64,000 nt of DNA from Alphaproteobacteria bacterium UBA3612 (GCA_002375465.1 DFLT01000015.1:1-64000); one strand, 5' to 3'; numbered from the stretch's first letter, positions 8,944 through 18,828 are shown. Translations and numbers: made by a program. Notes: generated by a model from the letters alone, not told the origin.

Positions 8944-10451
8944 TGCATCTGATCGTGGCGCCAATTCTGTTGCCGGCCATCATCGCGGCCCTGGGCGTGC
9001 TGCGAATCTCGCGCGCGACGCAGCTTGGCCGCTATCTGTCGGTGGCCGCCATGGTCGCGCAGGTGGGGATCGCCGTGGCGCTGTTCCTCACCGCTTCGGA
9101 CGGCACCATCCGTGTTTATGAAATGGGCGACTGGCGCGCGCCCTTCGGCATCGTCCTCGTGCTTGACCGCCTGTCGGCCATGATGGTCCTGCTGACCAGC
9201 CTGCTGGCGGCGGCGGCGCTCGCGCATGGGGTGGCAACCAGCCTCGACCGGCGCGGCTGGCACTTCCATCCGCTTTTCCAGTTCCAGTTGCTGGGCCTCA
9301 ACGGCGCATTTCTGACCGGCGATCTGTTCAACCTGTTCGTGTTTTTTGAAGTTTTGTTGATCGCCTCATACGGCTTGCTGCTGCACGGGCAGGGCGCCGC
9401 CCGCCTGCAGGCCGGCGTGCAGTACGTCATCGTGAACCTGGTCGGATCGACGGTGTTTCTGGTCGCCGTCGGCATTCTCTATGGCGTCACCGGGACGCTC
9501 AACATGGCCGACATGGCGGTTCGCATCGCGGCGGCGCCTGCAGGCGACCAGGCGCTGATTCGCGTCGGCGCGCAGGTGCTGATGGCCGTCTTCGCGCTGA
9601 AGGCGGCGCTGCTGCCGCTGCATCTGTGGTTGCCGCGCGCCTATTCGAACACGTCCGGGGCGGTGGCCGCGCTGTTCGCGATCCTGACCAAGGTCGGCGT
9701 TTATTCGATCCTGCGTGTGACCACCCTGGTCTTCGGCGCGGATGCCGGGGCGGTCGCCTGGGCCCCGGCAAGCTGGATGCTGCCGCTTGCGCTGCTCAGC
9801 CTTGCTGCCGGTTTCATCGGCGTGCTGGCCGCGCGCCGCCTGCGCGTGCTGGCCGCTTTTGGCGTCATCGGGTCGACGGGGACGTTACTTGCCGCGGTGG
9901 CCCTGTTCGACCGCGATGCAATCGCGGCTGCGCTTTATTATCTGCCGCATTCGACGCTTGCCGGGGCAATCCTCTTTCTGGTCGCGGACCTCGTCGGCCG
10001 CGCGCGCGGCGATCTCGACGACCGGCTGCACCCCGGCCGCACTTTCGCGCGACGGGCACAGCTCTCTCTCCTATTCCTGCTCTCGGCGATTGCGCTTGCG
10101 GGTCTGCCGCCGCTGTCGGGCTTCATAGGAAAGCTCCTGATACTTTCCACCGCCAGTGCCTCGCCTGCCGCGCCATGGATATGGGGGGCAATCCTCGTCA
10201 CCACATTCCTCGCGATGATTGGCCTCGCGCGGGCCGGTAGTGTAGTGTTCTGGAAAGTCAGCGCGGCGGAAGTGCGGCCGCCGCCCAGGCGCTGGACGAC
10301 GGGGCCGGCCTGGGCGATCTTCGCCCTTCTGGCGATGCTGACGATCTTTGCGGGACCGGCGACGGATTATGCGGCGGCGGCGGCGGGGCAGCTCTTCGCA
10401 CCTGATGGCTATATCGACGCGGTGCTCGGCGAACGGAGGGGGGACATATGA
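8940..10451 (+). CDS. mrpD: Mrp Na+/H+ antiporter subunit D
   Basis: A 503-residue membrane protein related to NuoM/NuoN, the second large ion-translocating module of the Mrp complex. Conserved antiporter features include FVFFEVLLIASYGLL (the key Glu in an early helix), AALLPLHLWLPRAY and SGAVAALFAILTKVGVY with the conserved Lys. It begins with ATGATG overlapping the mrpC stop, and ends overlapping mrpE by four bases. It functions only as part of the whole complex. Confidence 0.96.
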   Translation: MMHLIVAPILLPAIIAALGVLRISRATQLGRYLSVAAMVAQVGIAVALFLTASDGTIRVYEMGDWRAPFGIVLVLDRLSAMMVLLTSLLAAAALAHGVATSLDRRGWHFHPLFQFQLLGLNGAFLTGDLFNLFVFFEVLLIASYGLLLHGQGAARLQAGVQYVIVNLVGSTVFLVAVGILYGVTGTLNMADMAVRIAAAPAGDQALIRVGAQVLMAVFALKAALLPLHLWLPRAYSNTSGAVAALFAILTKVGVYSILRVTTLVFGADAGAVAWAPASWMLPLALLSLAAGFIGVLAARRLRVLAAFGVIGSTGTLLAAVALFDRDAIAAALYYLPHSTLAGAILFLVADLVGRARGDLDDRLHPGRTFARRAQLSLLFLLSAIALAGLPPLSGFIGKLLILSTASASPAAPWIWGAILVTTFLAMIGLARAGSVVFWKVSAAEVRPPPRRWTTGPAWAIFALLAMLTIFAGPATDYAAAAAGQLFAPDGYIDAVLGERRGDI

Positions 10452-10939
10452 TCGCGCGCCTGTTTCCGCATCCGGGGCTCAGCGGGCTTCTCGTACTCGT
10501 CTGGCTGCTGTTGCAGAACAACCTGTCGGCCGGCACGATCATTTTTGCCTTGATCGTCGGGTTCGTCGTGCCCCTGTTCACCTCAACCTATTGGCAGGAT
10601 AAGCCCAGGATCAGGTTCGGCTGGCGGATGATCGACTATCTGGGGGTGGTGATCTGGGACATTCTCATCGCCAATTTCCAGGTTGCCTGGCTCATCCTCT
10701 TCCGCCGCAACCGCGATTTGCGCTCCTCCTGGCTGGTCGTTCCGCTGGAGGTTCGGCAGCCCGAAGCGATCACGTCGCTTGCCGGAACGATCAGTCTGAC
10801 GCCCGGCACCGTTTCGGCGGATGTGTCCGCCGACGGCCGCTCCCTGCTGGTTCACGCGCTCGACGTCGCCGATAGAGAGGCGGAGGTGGCGCGCATAAAG
10901 TCACGCTACGAGGCGCGGCTGATAAGGATATTTCAATGA
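10448..10939 (+). CDS. mrpE: Mrp Na+/H+ antiporter subunit E
   Basis: A 163-residue MnhE family protein with two or three N-terminal transmembrane helices followed by a cytoplasmic domain. The family segment ITSLAGTISLTPGTVSADV is present near residue 115, as is the C-terminal Leu-Val-His-Ala-Leu-Asp motif. Starts and ends in four-base overlaps with mrpD and mrpF, placing it in the same transcript. Confidence 0.95.
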   Translation: MIARLFPHPGLSGLLVLVWLLLQNNLSAGTIIFALIVGFVVPLFTSTYWQDKPRIRFGWRMIDYLGVVIWDILIANFQVAWLILFRRNRDLRSSWLVVPLEVRQPEAITSLAGTISLTPGTVSADVSADGRSLLVHALDVADREAEVARIKSRYEARLIRIFQ

Positions 10940-11205
10940 TCGGCCTTGCACTTTACGCCGCATTCGCAATGATCGCGCTGGCGATCTTGATGAACGCGTG
11001 GCGGCTGTTCGCGGGGCCGACGCGCGGCGACCGTATTCTGGCGCTGGACACGATGGTCATCAACGTCATCGCCGTCATCGTGCTGTTTGGAATCTACGAG
11101 CGTACAACCTTCTATTTCGAGGCGGCGCTGCTGCTGGCGATGGTCGGGTTCGTCGGCACGGTGGCCTATGCCAAGTTCCTCCTGCGCGGCGACATAGTGG
11201 AGTAG
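10936..11205 (+). CDS. mrpF: Mrp Na+/H+ antiporter subunit F
   Basis: An 89-residue membrane protein with three hydrophobic helices. The conserved MrpF pattern GPTRGDRILALDTMVINVIA contains the essential Asp in the second half. It overlaps mrpE by four bases and is separated from mrpG by four bases carrying the GGAG ribosome site. Confidence 0.95.
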   Translation: MIGLALYAAFAMIALAILMNAWRLFAGPTRGDRILALDTMVINVIAVIVLFGIYERTTFYFEAALLLAMVGFVGTVAYAKFLLRGDIVE

Positions 11206-11209
11206 ACGG

Positions 11210-11587
11210 ATGCTGGAACAGATCGCCGAAATCGCCATTTCTCTCCTGATCCTGCTGGGCGGCGCCTTTGCGCTGATCGGCTCGTGGGGGCTGGTCCGCC
11301 TGCCGTCATTGATGACCCGTCTGCATGGACCCACAAAGGCGACGACGCTCGGCGTCGGCGGCACCCTGATCGCGTCGATGGTCTACTTTCCGGTTTATGA
11401 GGGGCATTTTTCCGCCCACGAATTGCTGATCGCGCTATTCCTGTTCATCGCCGCACCGATCACGGCGAACATGATCGCGAAGGCGCATCTTCACCGGCAG
11501 GGGAACGGCATCGACCCCAATCCCGCCGACGACATCCGCGAAGGTCTTCCCGAACCGAGGATCTGGGCAACGTTCCGCAAGCCCTGA
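11210..11587 (+). CDS. mrpG: Mrp Na+/H+ antiporter subunit G
   Basis: A 125-residue MnhG/PhaG protein with three transmembrane helices and the family signature SWGLVRLPSLMTRLHGPTKA. It closes the operon A(B)-C-D-E-F-G, so a complete antiporter is encoded. The C-terminal 30 residues after the last helix are polar and variable. It is convergent with the next gene; no clear terminator hairpin was seen in the 81-bp gap. Confidence 0.95.
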   Translation: MLEQIAEIAISLLILLGGAFALIGSWGLVRLPSLMTRLHGPTKATTLGVGGTLIASMVYFPVYEGHFSAHELLIALFLFIAAPITANMIAKAHLHRQGNGIDPNPADDIREGLPEPRIWATFRKP

Positions 11588-11668
11588 GGCGCGGGCGCCT
11601 GACCGGACGGGCGGCCTTCGATACCTCGCGCCCATCGGGTCAGGGCACGCTTTCGTAGGAACCGGGGT

Positions 11669-12055
11669 TCAGGGGCAGCGGGCGACCAGCGTCGCGTTTT
11701 TCTCGCCGTCCGCCTGGGTAGAGGTCAATACGGCCTCTACGCGGATGGTCTCGCCCCATTCCTGGACGATAGGCTCCCCCGGCTGGCCCTTGTCGGTCCA
11801 GCTGTCGCCGTTGAACAGGCGGGTGGCGCCCCAGTTCTGATTGTCCTTGATCAGGCTGATCATCTGCATTTCGTCGGAGCGCACGGCGTTCAGCGTCACG
11901 TCCATGTCCTGTACCAGCAGACGCGCGGGCATGCTTCCCTCCGCTTCGGTAGTGCACGCCGCTGCGGAGTGGGAGGTGGTTACCCCATCGAATGTCAGTT
12001 CCACCTGGCCCGCGTTCGGCGCGGCTGCGGCAAGGGCAAGAGCGAGGGCGATCAT
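11669..12055 (-). CDS. Small secreted protein, unknown function
   Basis: A 128-residue protein that I do not recognise. The first ~16 residues (MIALALALAAAAPNAG) look like a short signal peptide, suggesting a periplasmic product. Two cysteines, near residue 33 and at the third-last position, could form a disulfide. Start chosen at the ATG ending at 12055 because GGAG lies six bases upstream; an ATG at 12067 would add four residues. It lies downstream of an IalB-like gene on the same strand with a 58-bp gap; both are small secreted proteins of similar length and may be co-transcribed. Confidence 0.72.
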   Translation of the reverse strand: MIALALALAAAAPNAGQVELTFDGVTTSHSAAACTTEAEGSMPARLLVQDMDVTLNAVRSDEMQMISLIKDNQNWGATRLFNGDSWTDKGQPGEPIVQEWGETIRVEAVLTSTQADGEKNATLVARCP

Positions 12056-12113
12056 CAGTGTCTCCATTCTCGAGGCTCGGAAGCTGAGAGATTGACTGGC
12101 TTCGCCGCGGAAA

Positions 12114-12662
12114 TCAATTTTCCGCGGTCGCCCGCTCCAGGTGGGCAAAGGCCTGGTCCATCCCGGCCATCGAGAAATCCAGCTTCATGCGCTTTCCGTT
12201 CGACAGCGAATAGAACACGGTCGCCTTTTCGGGACTGGTCAGCCATTGCTGCAGTTGCTCGGGCGTCAGAACCGCTCCTGCCTCGCATCCCGTTTGTTGG
12301 CAGGTGATGAAGGGCAGGCGGATGATTTCCTCTCCTTGCGCGTCGGTCAGCTGCGCGCCCGCGGGCAGCAGGACGGCCAGCGGCAGTTCGAAGGAAAGCT
12401 GATAGGCGCCCTCTTTCGCCGGGCGCAGCAGGATCTTGGTCAGGATAACGGGCTGCTCATTTTCCTGCACCTGCGCCGTGACGGTTGAGGTCACGCCGCA
12501 CAGCGTCGTCTCCGGCTGTGGTTGTGCGCGCGTTTCGCACCGCATCATCCACGCCTGATAGGGGGTTTCCTCCGTTGTGATCGGCGCATTGGGCGCGGCG
12601 GGTGGAGCGGCCGCTTGCGCCTGGGCCAGCGCGAGGAGGGAAGCGGCAAGGGCGGAAAACAT
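12114..12662 (-). CDS. Invasion-associated locus B (IalB)-family periplasmic protein
   Basis: A 182-residue protein with an N-terminal signal peptide ending near LAQAQAAA and a mature domain of the IalB type. Recognisable are the YQAWMMRCE start of the domain, paired cysteines (RCE...TLCG and TCQQTGCE), and the LTDAQGEEIIRLPF strand preceding the second pair. IalB homologues are common in free-living alphaproteobacteria, where their role is unknown; the name comes from Bartonella and should not be read as virulence. Start set at the ATG ending at 12662, with AAGGA upstream. Confidence 0.82.
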   Translation of the reverse strand: MFSALAASLLALAQAQAAAPPAAPNAPITTEETPYQAWMMRCETRAQPQPETTLCGVTSTVTAQVQENEQPVILTKILLRPAKEGAYQLSFELPLAVLLPAGAQLTDAQGEEIIRLPFITCQQTGCEAGAVLTPEQLQQWLTSPEKATVFYSLSNGKRMKLDFSMAGMDQAFAHLERATAEN

Positions 12663-12712
12663 GATATGATCCTTTTCGATAATCGCCGGGCGGAAAGACG
12701 CCGGACAGAGAA

Positions 12713-12741
12713 ACGGGGCCGTCCCCAAGGAACGGCCCCGT
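12713..12741 (-). terminator. Rho-independent terminator after the autotransporter gene
   Basis: A perfect 10-bp stem (ACGGGGCCGT / ACGGCCCCGT) with a nine-base loop, followed on the minus strand by TTTCTCT. It lies 25 bases beyond the autotransporter stop. Confidence 0.8.
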
Positions 12742-12766
12742 CCTCCCGCTGTCAATCAGGCATTCT

Positions 12767-15700
12767 TTACCAGCGGATGCTGAGGCCACCCGATACGGCG
12801 TTTCTGCTCAGATTGCCGGCATCGCCATAACGATAGTTGAAGCTCAGCGTTACCTCCGGGTTCAACATGACGTCCATACCTGCATCCAGCCGCGCTGCGG
12901 TCCGGCCGGGGTTCGGCGCGGTGATGCTGAAGCTTTCGCCGTGCAGGCTGGGCGTCAACGTGGCGGATGGCTCGTCCATCTCATGCGTCGCAAAGGCGGC
13001 GGCATAGGGCATGAACGCCATGCCCTGCGTGGCATAGATGGTGCTGAGGCGGGCACCCGCACGGCCCACGACAGAGCGGCGATCATCATCGTCGAACGTC
13101 AGCGCCGCCAGGGCCCGGCCGGATTCCGTGAACTCGTCCCGGTTTACCTGGCCATAGGATACACCAACCGCAGGGGTCAGCGTCGCCTGGCCAAAGCGGA
13201 CCTTGTAACCGGCTTCGACATCGCCCGCGACGGTGTGGCCGTCATTCTTGCCGTAAAGCTCGACAATTTGATCCGCCAGCTGCACCGCGCGGTCTACCTC
13301 GTACCGGTCGACGCCGACCGATACCATGGCATTGGTGTACCAGCTTGCCGTATCGTACTTGCCGTACAGGATGCCGTGATAGCTTTTCGCGACCGCCGAA
13401 CCGGCACTGTCGGTGGAGGTTTCGCCCCGGCCATAGGCAAAGGCCAGACCGGCGACGACGTTTTCGCCGAATGCGCGGTCCGCACCGATGATGAAGTTCA
13501 TGGCACCGGCGCGATAGCCCTGGCCATATTCATCGCCCTTCACCTTGTTCACGTCATGCGTGATGGTACCCCAGATACGGCGGCTAAGCGGCGTTTCCGG
13601 GTGAACCGCCATGTTCAGGCGATCCGAAACCGATGCCTGGGCCGCACGCGTCGTCTGCATCACGGAATCCGTGGCGGCGGCATGGATGCCACCGGATGCC
13701 TGCTCCAGGGCACGGCGCACGGCGACCTCGTTCAGCGGATACAGTCCGCTCAACAGGGCACCACCGGCACCAGCGGTTATCGCACCGGGTGACGCGCGGA
13801 AATCGTCGATCGCCGCACCCACGGCCGCTGCGTTGCGCATGCTGCCCGATCCGAACATCGTGCCGAAATCGCTCGGCGTCACGTAAAGGATGATGTTGCG
13901 GGGATTGTAGATCACATCGAAACGCGACGTCCCGATCATGCCGCTGGTCGGCTGCAGGATGCTGTCGAACGTGCCCGTCACGCCGCCCTCTGCGATGACC
14001 ACGGTGTGGCGGGAACCGATTGCCGGGGTATAGCTGTTCGTTGCGTCGCCGGTAATGTCGCGAACGATGGGGGCAATCGTGCCGCCCGCCGTAAAGACAC
14101 TGTCCGCACCGGCCAGGATCAGCTGGTCGTGGAAACCGGCGCCATTGCCTGCGGTGCGGCCATCAATGTCCAGCGACAGGGTGCTGCCGGCAAATTGCGT
14201 GACGCTGCCGTTGATGGTCAGCTGGCCCGGCGAATTGCCCGGCGCCAGGACGCCGTAAACGTCCATATTGCCGTCGATCTCGCCGGATCCGCTGGCAACG
14301 CCGCCATCATAGACCCAGACCTTTCCGTCGAACTCGTCGTTGAAGCTCAGCGTTCCCTCGAACACGCAGGCACCGATGTCGTTGGACGCCGCCGACTGCA
14401 GCGACAGGCGGCCGCTGCCCCGCTTGTTCAGGCAGGAATTGCCGTCCGCGCCACCCGTCAGGACGACATTATTGGCCCCGGTATCGAACACGGCATTGTC
14501 ACCGGCGACGTGCAGACGCTGGCTGATGGCCATGTTCTGACCCGTCAGGAAACGGCTGTCGGCTCCGATGGTCAGGTCGCCATCGCTGGCGCCCAGCGCT
14601 TCGTTGGTCGCGGCGATCAGCGTGCCGCCACGAACGATCGTTGCCGCCTGGCTGTTGGTGCCATTCAGCAGCAGCATGCCGCTGCCCGTCTTGTTCAGCG
14701 TACCGGCACCGCTGACCGCACCCGAAAGGGCAACATTGTTGCCGCCGGTGTTCACGGTCGACTGACCGCTGCTCAGTGCAACGCCATTGTCGATGGTGCC
14801 GTCGGCGGTAACCGCCAGCGTGGCATTGCCGATGCTGATGGCGCCGGTGCCGACATTCGCGTCACCTGCCGCCCTCACCGTGCCATCATCGATGGCCAGG
14901 CCGCCGGCAAAGTCGTTGGCGCCTGCCAGCGTCAGCGTACCCGAACCGGTCTTGTTCAGCGTACCCTCGCCGCTCACCACACCAAACAGGGCAACGTCGT
15001 TGCCGCCGGTGTTCACGGTGGACGCGGCGCTGCTCAACGCGACAACATTGTCGATGTCGCCATCGGCGGCGACCGCCAGCGTGGCATTGCCGACGCGGAT
15101 GGTGCCGGTGCCGACATTCGCGTCACCCGCCGCTCTCACCGTGCCGCCATTAATGGCCAGGTCTCCGGCAAAATCGTTGGCGCCTGCCAGCGTCAGCGTG
15201 CCCGCACCGCTCTTGTTCAGCGTGCCATTGCCGCTCACCGCACCCGACAGGGCAACATCGTTGCCGCCGGTGTTCACCGTGGACGCGGCGCTGTTCAGGG
15301 CAACACCATTGTCGATGTCGCCATCGGCGGTGACTGCCAGCGTGGCATTGCCGATGCGGATGGTGCCGGTGCCGACATTCGCGTCACCCGCCGCTCTTAC
15401 CGTGCCGTCATTAATGGCCAGGCCACCGGCAAAACCGTTGGTTCCAGCCAGCGTCAGCGTGCCTGCACCGCTTTTGTTCAGTGTTCCTGCACCGCTGACC
15501 GGACCGCTCAGCGCAACGTCGTTGTTGCCGATGTTCACGGTCGACTGCGCGCTGCTGAGGGCGACGCCATTGTCGATATCGCCGTCGGCGGTGACGACCA
15601 GCGCGGCATTGCCAATGCTGATCGCGCCGGTGCCGACATTCGCACCACCCGCTGCGACCACCGTGCCGCCATTAATGGCCAGGCCGCCCGCGAAATCATT

Positions 15701-17797
15701 GGTTCCGACCAGCGTCAGCGTCCCCGCACCGCTCTTGTTGAGCGCGCCCGTGCCGCCAATGTCGCCTGTCAGGCCCACATTATTGTCGCCAGTTCCGACC
15801 GTGGCATTTGCATGGGTCAGGTTCACATCATTGTCGATGGCCCCACCGGCAGTGACCGCCAGCGTCGCATTGTCGATGGTGATCGTGCCGGTGCCGACAT
15901 TCGCGTCGCCCGCCGCTGCCACCGTACCGCCATTGATCGCAAGGCCACCCTCGAAATCATTGGTGCCTGCCAGCGTCAGCGTGCCGGATCCGCTCTTGTT
16001 CAGCGCACCAGCGCCGCTGACCGTGCCGGACAGGGCAACGTCGTTGTCGCCGGTGCCGACCGTGGCATTTTCATGGGTCAGGCTAACGCTGTTGTCGATG
16101 GCCCCGTCGGCGGTAACCGCCAGCGTCGCATTGTCGATGGTGATCGTTCCCGCACCGAGGTTTTGGTCACCCGCTGCTGCAACCGTGCCGCCATTGATCG
16201 CCAGGCCACCCTCGAAATCATTGGTACCAGCCAGCGTCAGCGTGCCGGACCCGCTCTTGTTCAGCGCACCAGCGCCGCTGACCGTGCCGGACAGGGCAAC
16301 GTCGTTGTCGCCGGTGCCGACCGTGGCATTGGCGTGGGTCAGGTCGACGTTGTTGTCGATATCGCCGCCGGCGGTCACCGCCAGCGTCGCATTGTCGATC
16401 GTGATCGTTCCCGCACCGAGGTTTTGGTCACCCGCTGCTTCCACCGTGCCTTCGCCTATGGCGAGACCGCCGGTGAAGGTGTTGACCCCCGACAGCGTCA
16501 GCGTGCCCGCACCGCTCTTGTTAAGTGCGCCCGTTCCGCTGACCGTGCCGGACAGGGCAACGTCGTTGTCGCCCGTACCGACCGTGGCATTTGCATGGGT
16601 CAGGTTGACGCTGTTGTCGATGTCGCCATCGGCGGTAACCGCCAGCGTGGCATTGTCGATTGTGATCGTGCCGGTGCCGAGGTTCTCGTCGCCTGCAGCC
16701 GCAATGGTGCCGCCGGCGATGTTCAGGCCGCCGGAGAAGCTGTTGGCACCCTCCAGAGCCAGCGTGCCGTCGCCGGTTTTCGTCAGGCCGCCGCTTTGGC
16801 CCCCCGTGTCGGTCAGGTCGCCAGTGAAGGTGGCGTTGAACCCGTCGGTATCGATCGTGCCGCCGGTAGAGTTGATCGTCAGGTCCTCATTGACCGTGGT
16901 GTCGGCGTCCGCAACCAGGGTTCCGCCGTCGAATACGGGGTTCACGTCGCCGTCGGCCAGTTCCTGTACCGTGCGCGGTTCCTCGATGTCGGGCGTGCCG
17001 ACGGTAACGACGGAGGATCCTGCCGGCACACTGTCGATCTGAACGGTGGAGAAGACCAGCGTGCCGCCCGCACCAAAGGCTTCGCCAGAGCCGTTCGGAA
17101 CCAACGTGACGCTGCTGAAGCTGTTGCTGTCATCGATGGCCGCCACGAAGTGCTCTTCGCCGGGAATGGTTTGGTCGATGCCACCCACCAGCAGGGGGGT
17201 CGAACCGTTGAACAGCATGTAGATCTGCGACGAATTGGCGGTGCTGCCGTCAGGCGTCGTATTGTTAACAGCACAGCACGTACCCCAGTTGGAGGTGAAC
17301 AGCCCGGCCGCATTGACATAATGCGGCGTGGTCAGCGCCGAGTCCGCAAAAAATGAGATATTATAACCATCGGCAATTACGTCGTTGAAGTCGCCCGGAG
17401 TGTAGTTGACGCCCCACTCGGTAAATCCGTCCGAACCTTCGTCACCATCGGAAGCATTGAGCGCGGGGGAGCCGCCCCGACTCGTGGTCACGTAAATGGT
17501 CTGGCCATTTTCCGTTACCGAGAAGCTGCTGCCAGTCGAACTGGTAATGTCGATCGAGAAAACCGTCGACTGCTGGGTCGCGCCGGGATTGTCTGCATTA
17601 TAGGCGGCATCGGCGGCAGTAACCGTATCGCGGAATGTCTGCATGCCCGCGGCCGTATCATCGTTGAAAAACACAGCAGGGGTTGCAAGCGCAGATGTGG
17701 CAACGCCGCAAAGTGCGGAGGATAAGATAAGGTGCGACCGAAACTTACGAACAAACTTGAAGCTATTGGAAGTAATGGACGAATTATTCGACGACAT
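12767..17797 (-). CDS. Autotransporter with tandem beta-strand repeats (type Va)
   Basis: A 1,676-residue surface protein. An extended signal sequence (residues 1-40, ending near SALA) leads into an N-terminal ~230-residue domain, then a passenger of autotransporter-associated beta-strand repeats. Eight near-identical 87-residue units carry the core LNKSGAGTLTLAG and should fold as a right-handed beta-helix. The C-terminal ~280 residues form the 12-strand barrel, ending LSRNAVSGGLSIRW with the terminal aromatic expected for outer-membrane insertion. I start at the ATG ending at 17797, preceded by AGGA; 19 further in-frame residues upstream look untranslated. Probably an adhesin or biofilm factor; ligand unknown. 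Confidence 0.93.
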   Translation of the reverse strand: MSSNNSSITSNSFKFVRKFRSHLILSSALCGVATSALATPAVFFNDDTAAGMQTFRDTVTAADAAYNADNPGATQQSTVFSIDITSSTGSSFSVTENGQTIYVTTSRGGSPALNASDGDEGSDGFTEWGVNYTPGDFNDVIADGYNISFFADSALTTPHYVNAAGLFTSNWGTCCAVNNTTPDGSTANSSQIYMLFNGSTPLLVGGIDQTIPGEEHFVAAIDDSNSFSSVTLVPNGSGEAFGAGGTLVFSTVQIDSVPAGSSVVTVGTPDIEEPRTVQELADGDVNPVFDGGTLVADADTTVNEDLTINSTGGTIDTDGFNATFTGDLTDTGGQSGGLTKTGDGTLALEGANSFSGGLNIAGGTIAAAGDENLGTGTITIDNATLAVTADGDIDNSVNLTHANATVGTGDNDVALSGTVSGTGALNKSGAGTLTLSGVNTFTGGLAIGEGTVEAAGDQNLGAGTITIDNATLAVTAGGDIDNNVDLTHANATVGTGDNDVALSGTVSGAGALNKSGSGTLTLAGTNDFEGGLAINGGTVAAAGDQNLGAGTITIDNATLAVTADGAIDNSVSLTHENATVGTGDNDVALSGTVSGAGALNKSGSGTLTLAGTNDFEGGLAINGGTVAAAGDANVGTGTITIDNATLAVTAGGAIDNDVNLTHANATVGTGDNNVGLTGDIGGTGALNKSGAGTLTLVGTNDFAGGLAINGGTVVAAGGANVGTGAISIGNAALVVTADGDIDNGVALSSAQSTVNIGNNDVALSGPVSGAGTLNKSGAGTLTLAGTNGFAGGLAINDGTVRAAGDANVGTGTIRIGNATLAVTADGDIDNGVALNSAASTVNTGGNDVALSGAVSGNGTLNKSGAGTLTLAGANDFAGDLAINGGTVRAAGDANVGTGTIRVGNATLAVAADGDIDNVVALSSAASTVNTGGNDVALFGVVSGEGTLNKTGSGTLTLAGANDFAGGLAIDDGTVRAAGDANVGTGAISIGNATLAVTADGTIDNGVALSSGQSTVNTGGNNVALSGAVSGAGTLNKTGSGMLLLNGTNSQAATIVRGGTLIAATNEALGASDGDLTIGADSRFLTGQNMAISQRLHVAGDNAVFDTGANNVVLTGGADGNSCLNKRGSGRLSLQSAASNDIGACVFEGTLSFNDEFDGKVWVYDGGVASGSGEIDGNMDVYGVLAPGNSPGQLTINGSVTQFAGSTLSLDIDGRTAGNGAGFHDQLILAGADSVFTAGGTIAPIVRDITGDATNSYTPAIGSRHTVVIAEGGVTGTFDSILQPTSGMIGTSRFDVIYNPRNIILYVTPSDFGTMFGSGSMRNAAAVGAAIDDFRASPGAITAGAGGALLSGLYPLNEVAVRRALEQASGGIHAAATDSVMQTTRAAQASVSDRLNMAVHPETPLSRRIWGTITHDVNKVKGDEYGQGYRAGAMNFIIGADRAFGENVVAGLAFAYGRGETSTDSAGSAVAKSYHGILYGKYDTASWYTNAMVSVGVDRYEVDRAVQLADQIVELYGKNDGHTVAGDVEAGYKVRFGQATLTPAVGVSYGQVNRDEFTESGRALAALTFDDDDRRSVVGRAGARLSTIYATQGMAFMPYAAAFATHEMDEPSATLTPSLHGESFSITAPNPGRTAARLDAGMDVMLNPEVTLSFNYRYGDAGNLSRNAVSGGLSIRW
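14690..16790 (-). repeat. Eight tandem 261-bp repeats inside the autotransporter gene
   Basis: The segment encoding Leu-Asn-Lys-Ser-Gly recurs at about 14,690, 14,952, 15,210, 15,470, 15,732, 15,990, 16,255 and 16,520, a 261-bp (87-codon) period. The units around 15,950-16,470 are nearly identical at nucleotide level, showing recent duplication or conversion; outer units are more divergent. Confidence 0.88.
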
Positions 17798-18278
17798 ATT
17801 AGCAAATCCTGCTTCTATAGGAGAAATTCTGTCAAATGTGACCTGAGCGCCCACATCCTGTCGAAACCCTTAGGGTCACCGGCGTAAAAATTTTCTGAAC
17901 CTGGCTTAATTTTCGGCGGTTTTTGTCGTTCATTCCGTTACGATATTGAAAGGAAACAAAAACATTATTGTGGGGGCGGATCGGATCGTGTCCGACGCCG
18001 GTAAGCAAGGCTACAGGGGTGATTAGGTGACGTTTTTTGGCCTGGATGGCAGGGCCGACACCCTCCCGCTGTGGGCCAGGCACGCGACGCGCGGCGGCGC
18101 CCATATGTTCCTGTCGCAGCCCCTGTTTCGACCAGTGCGGGGGCGACCCGCCGCGCGGACGTCGAACCCCGCATTTTCCCTATTGCATCAGGACGATAGC
18201 GGATACATATTTTGCGCTGTCCCGGACGTTCCGGTGATGCGAGGGTGCTCGCACAGCCCAGCACCCGGATAAAATACG
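17798..18278. other. Divergent intergenic region between autotransporter and SET gene
   Basis: About 480 bases. The left 220 bases are locally AT-rich and probably hold the autotransporter promoter and leader; the right part is GC-rich. No gene or clear regulatory motif is supported. Confidence 0.4.
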
Positions 18279-18713
18279 ATGATGATCGTTCCGACCTATG
18301 TGGGCCCCAGCCAGATCGAGGGAGTCGGCATTTTCGCCGCTGCGCCGATCAAGTCAGGGGACGCCATCTGGGCTCTTGAAGAAAAATTCGACCTTCTGTT
18401 TCCCGTTAACGAGCTGGCCGGTCTGCCAGGCCTTCAGCGCCAGTTTCTGGAACGCTATGGCTACCCCCACATGACGCGTCCCGACATGTTCGTGCTGGAA
18501 TTCGACAATGGCCGTTTCATGAACCATTGCGAACAGCCGAATACCGATTTCCGCAGTCCGGAAACCGGCTGGGCGATTCGCGATATTGCGGCGGGCGAGG
18601 AGCTGACCTGCAATTATGCCGAATTCGATCCCACCTTTGAAATGCTGCCCGGCCGCACGTTCCTGAACGCCTCGGTCGTTCAGGAAATGCGCGGGATGGC
18701 CGCCGCGGAATAA
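18279..18713 (+). CDS. SET-domain protein (lysine methyltransferase-like)
   Basis: A 144-residue protein consisting of a single SET domain. The N-terminal GVGIFAAAPIKSGDAIW strand, the FMNHCEQPNTDF pseudoknot segment (Asn-His pair that binds S-adenosylmethionine) and the GEELTCNYAEFD segment with the catalytic Tyr are present in family order. Stand-alone bacterial SET proteins are presumed protein lysine methyltransferases; targets are mostly unknown. The post-SET cysteines of eukaryotic enzymes are absent. It stands alone, divergent from the autotransporter and convergent with the next gene. Confidence 0.88.
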   Translation: MMIVPTYVGPSQIEGVGIFAAAPIKSGDAIWALEEKFDLLFPVNELAGLPGLQRQFLERYGYPHMTRPDMFVLEFDNGRFMNHCEQPNTDFRSPETGWAIRDIAAGEELTCNYAEFDPTFEMLPGRTFLNASVVQEMRGMAAAE

Positions 18714-18828
18714 GTGCCACGCAACGGGCCGGGCGGGTAAGCCTGCCCGGCCCGTTCGCCTGTTTCCATGGTGCGGCGCGTCATGTCCCCCACGCCTGCC
18801 GTCTGACCAATGGCTGCGTCCGGCGCTA

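Noticed and set aside
14006..17356. Very long plus-strand open frames (1,116 and 751 codons) opposite the autotransporter gene
   Set aside because: They are antisense to a clear gene and stay open because the 261-bp repeats lack stops in that frame; the translation is low-complexity and family-less.
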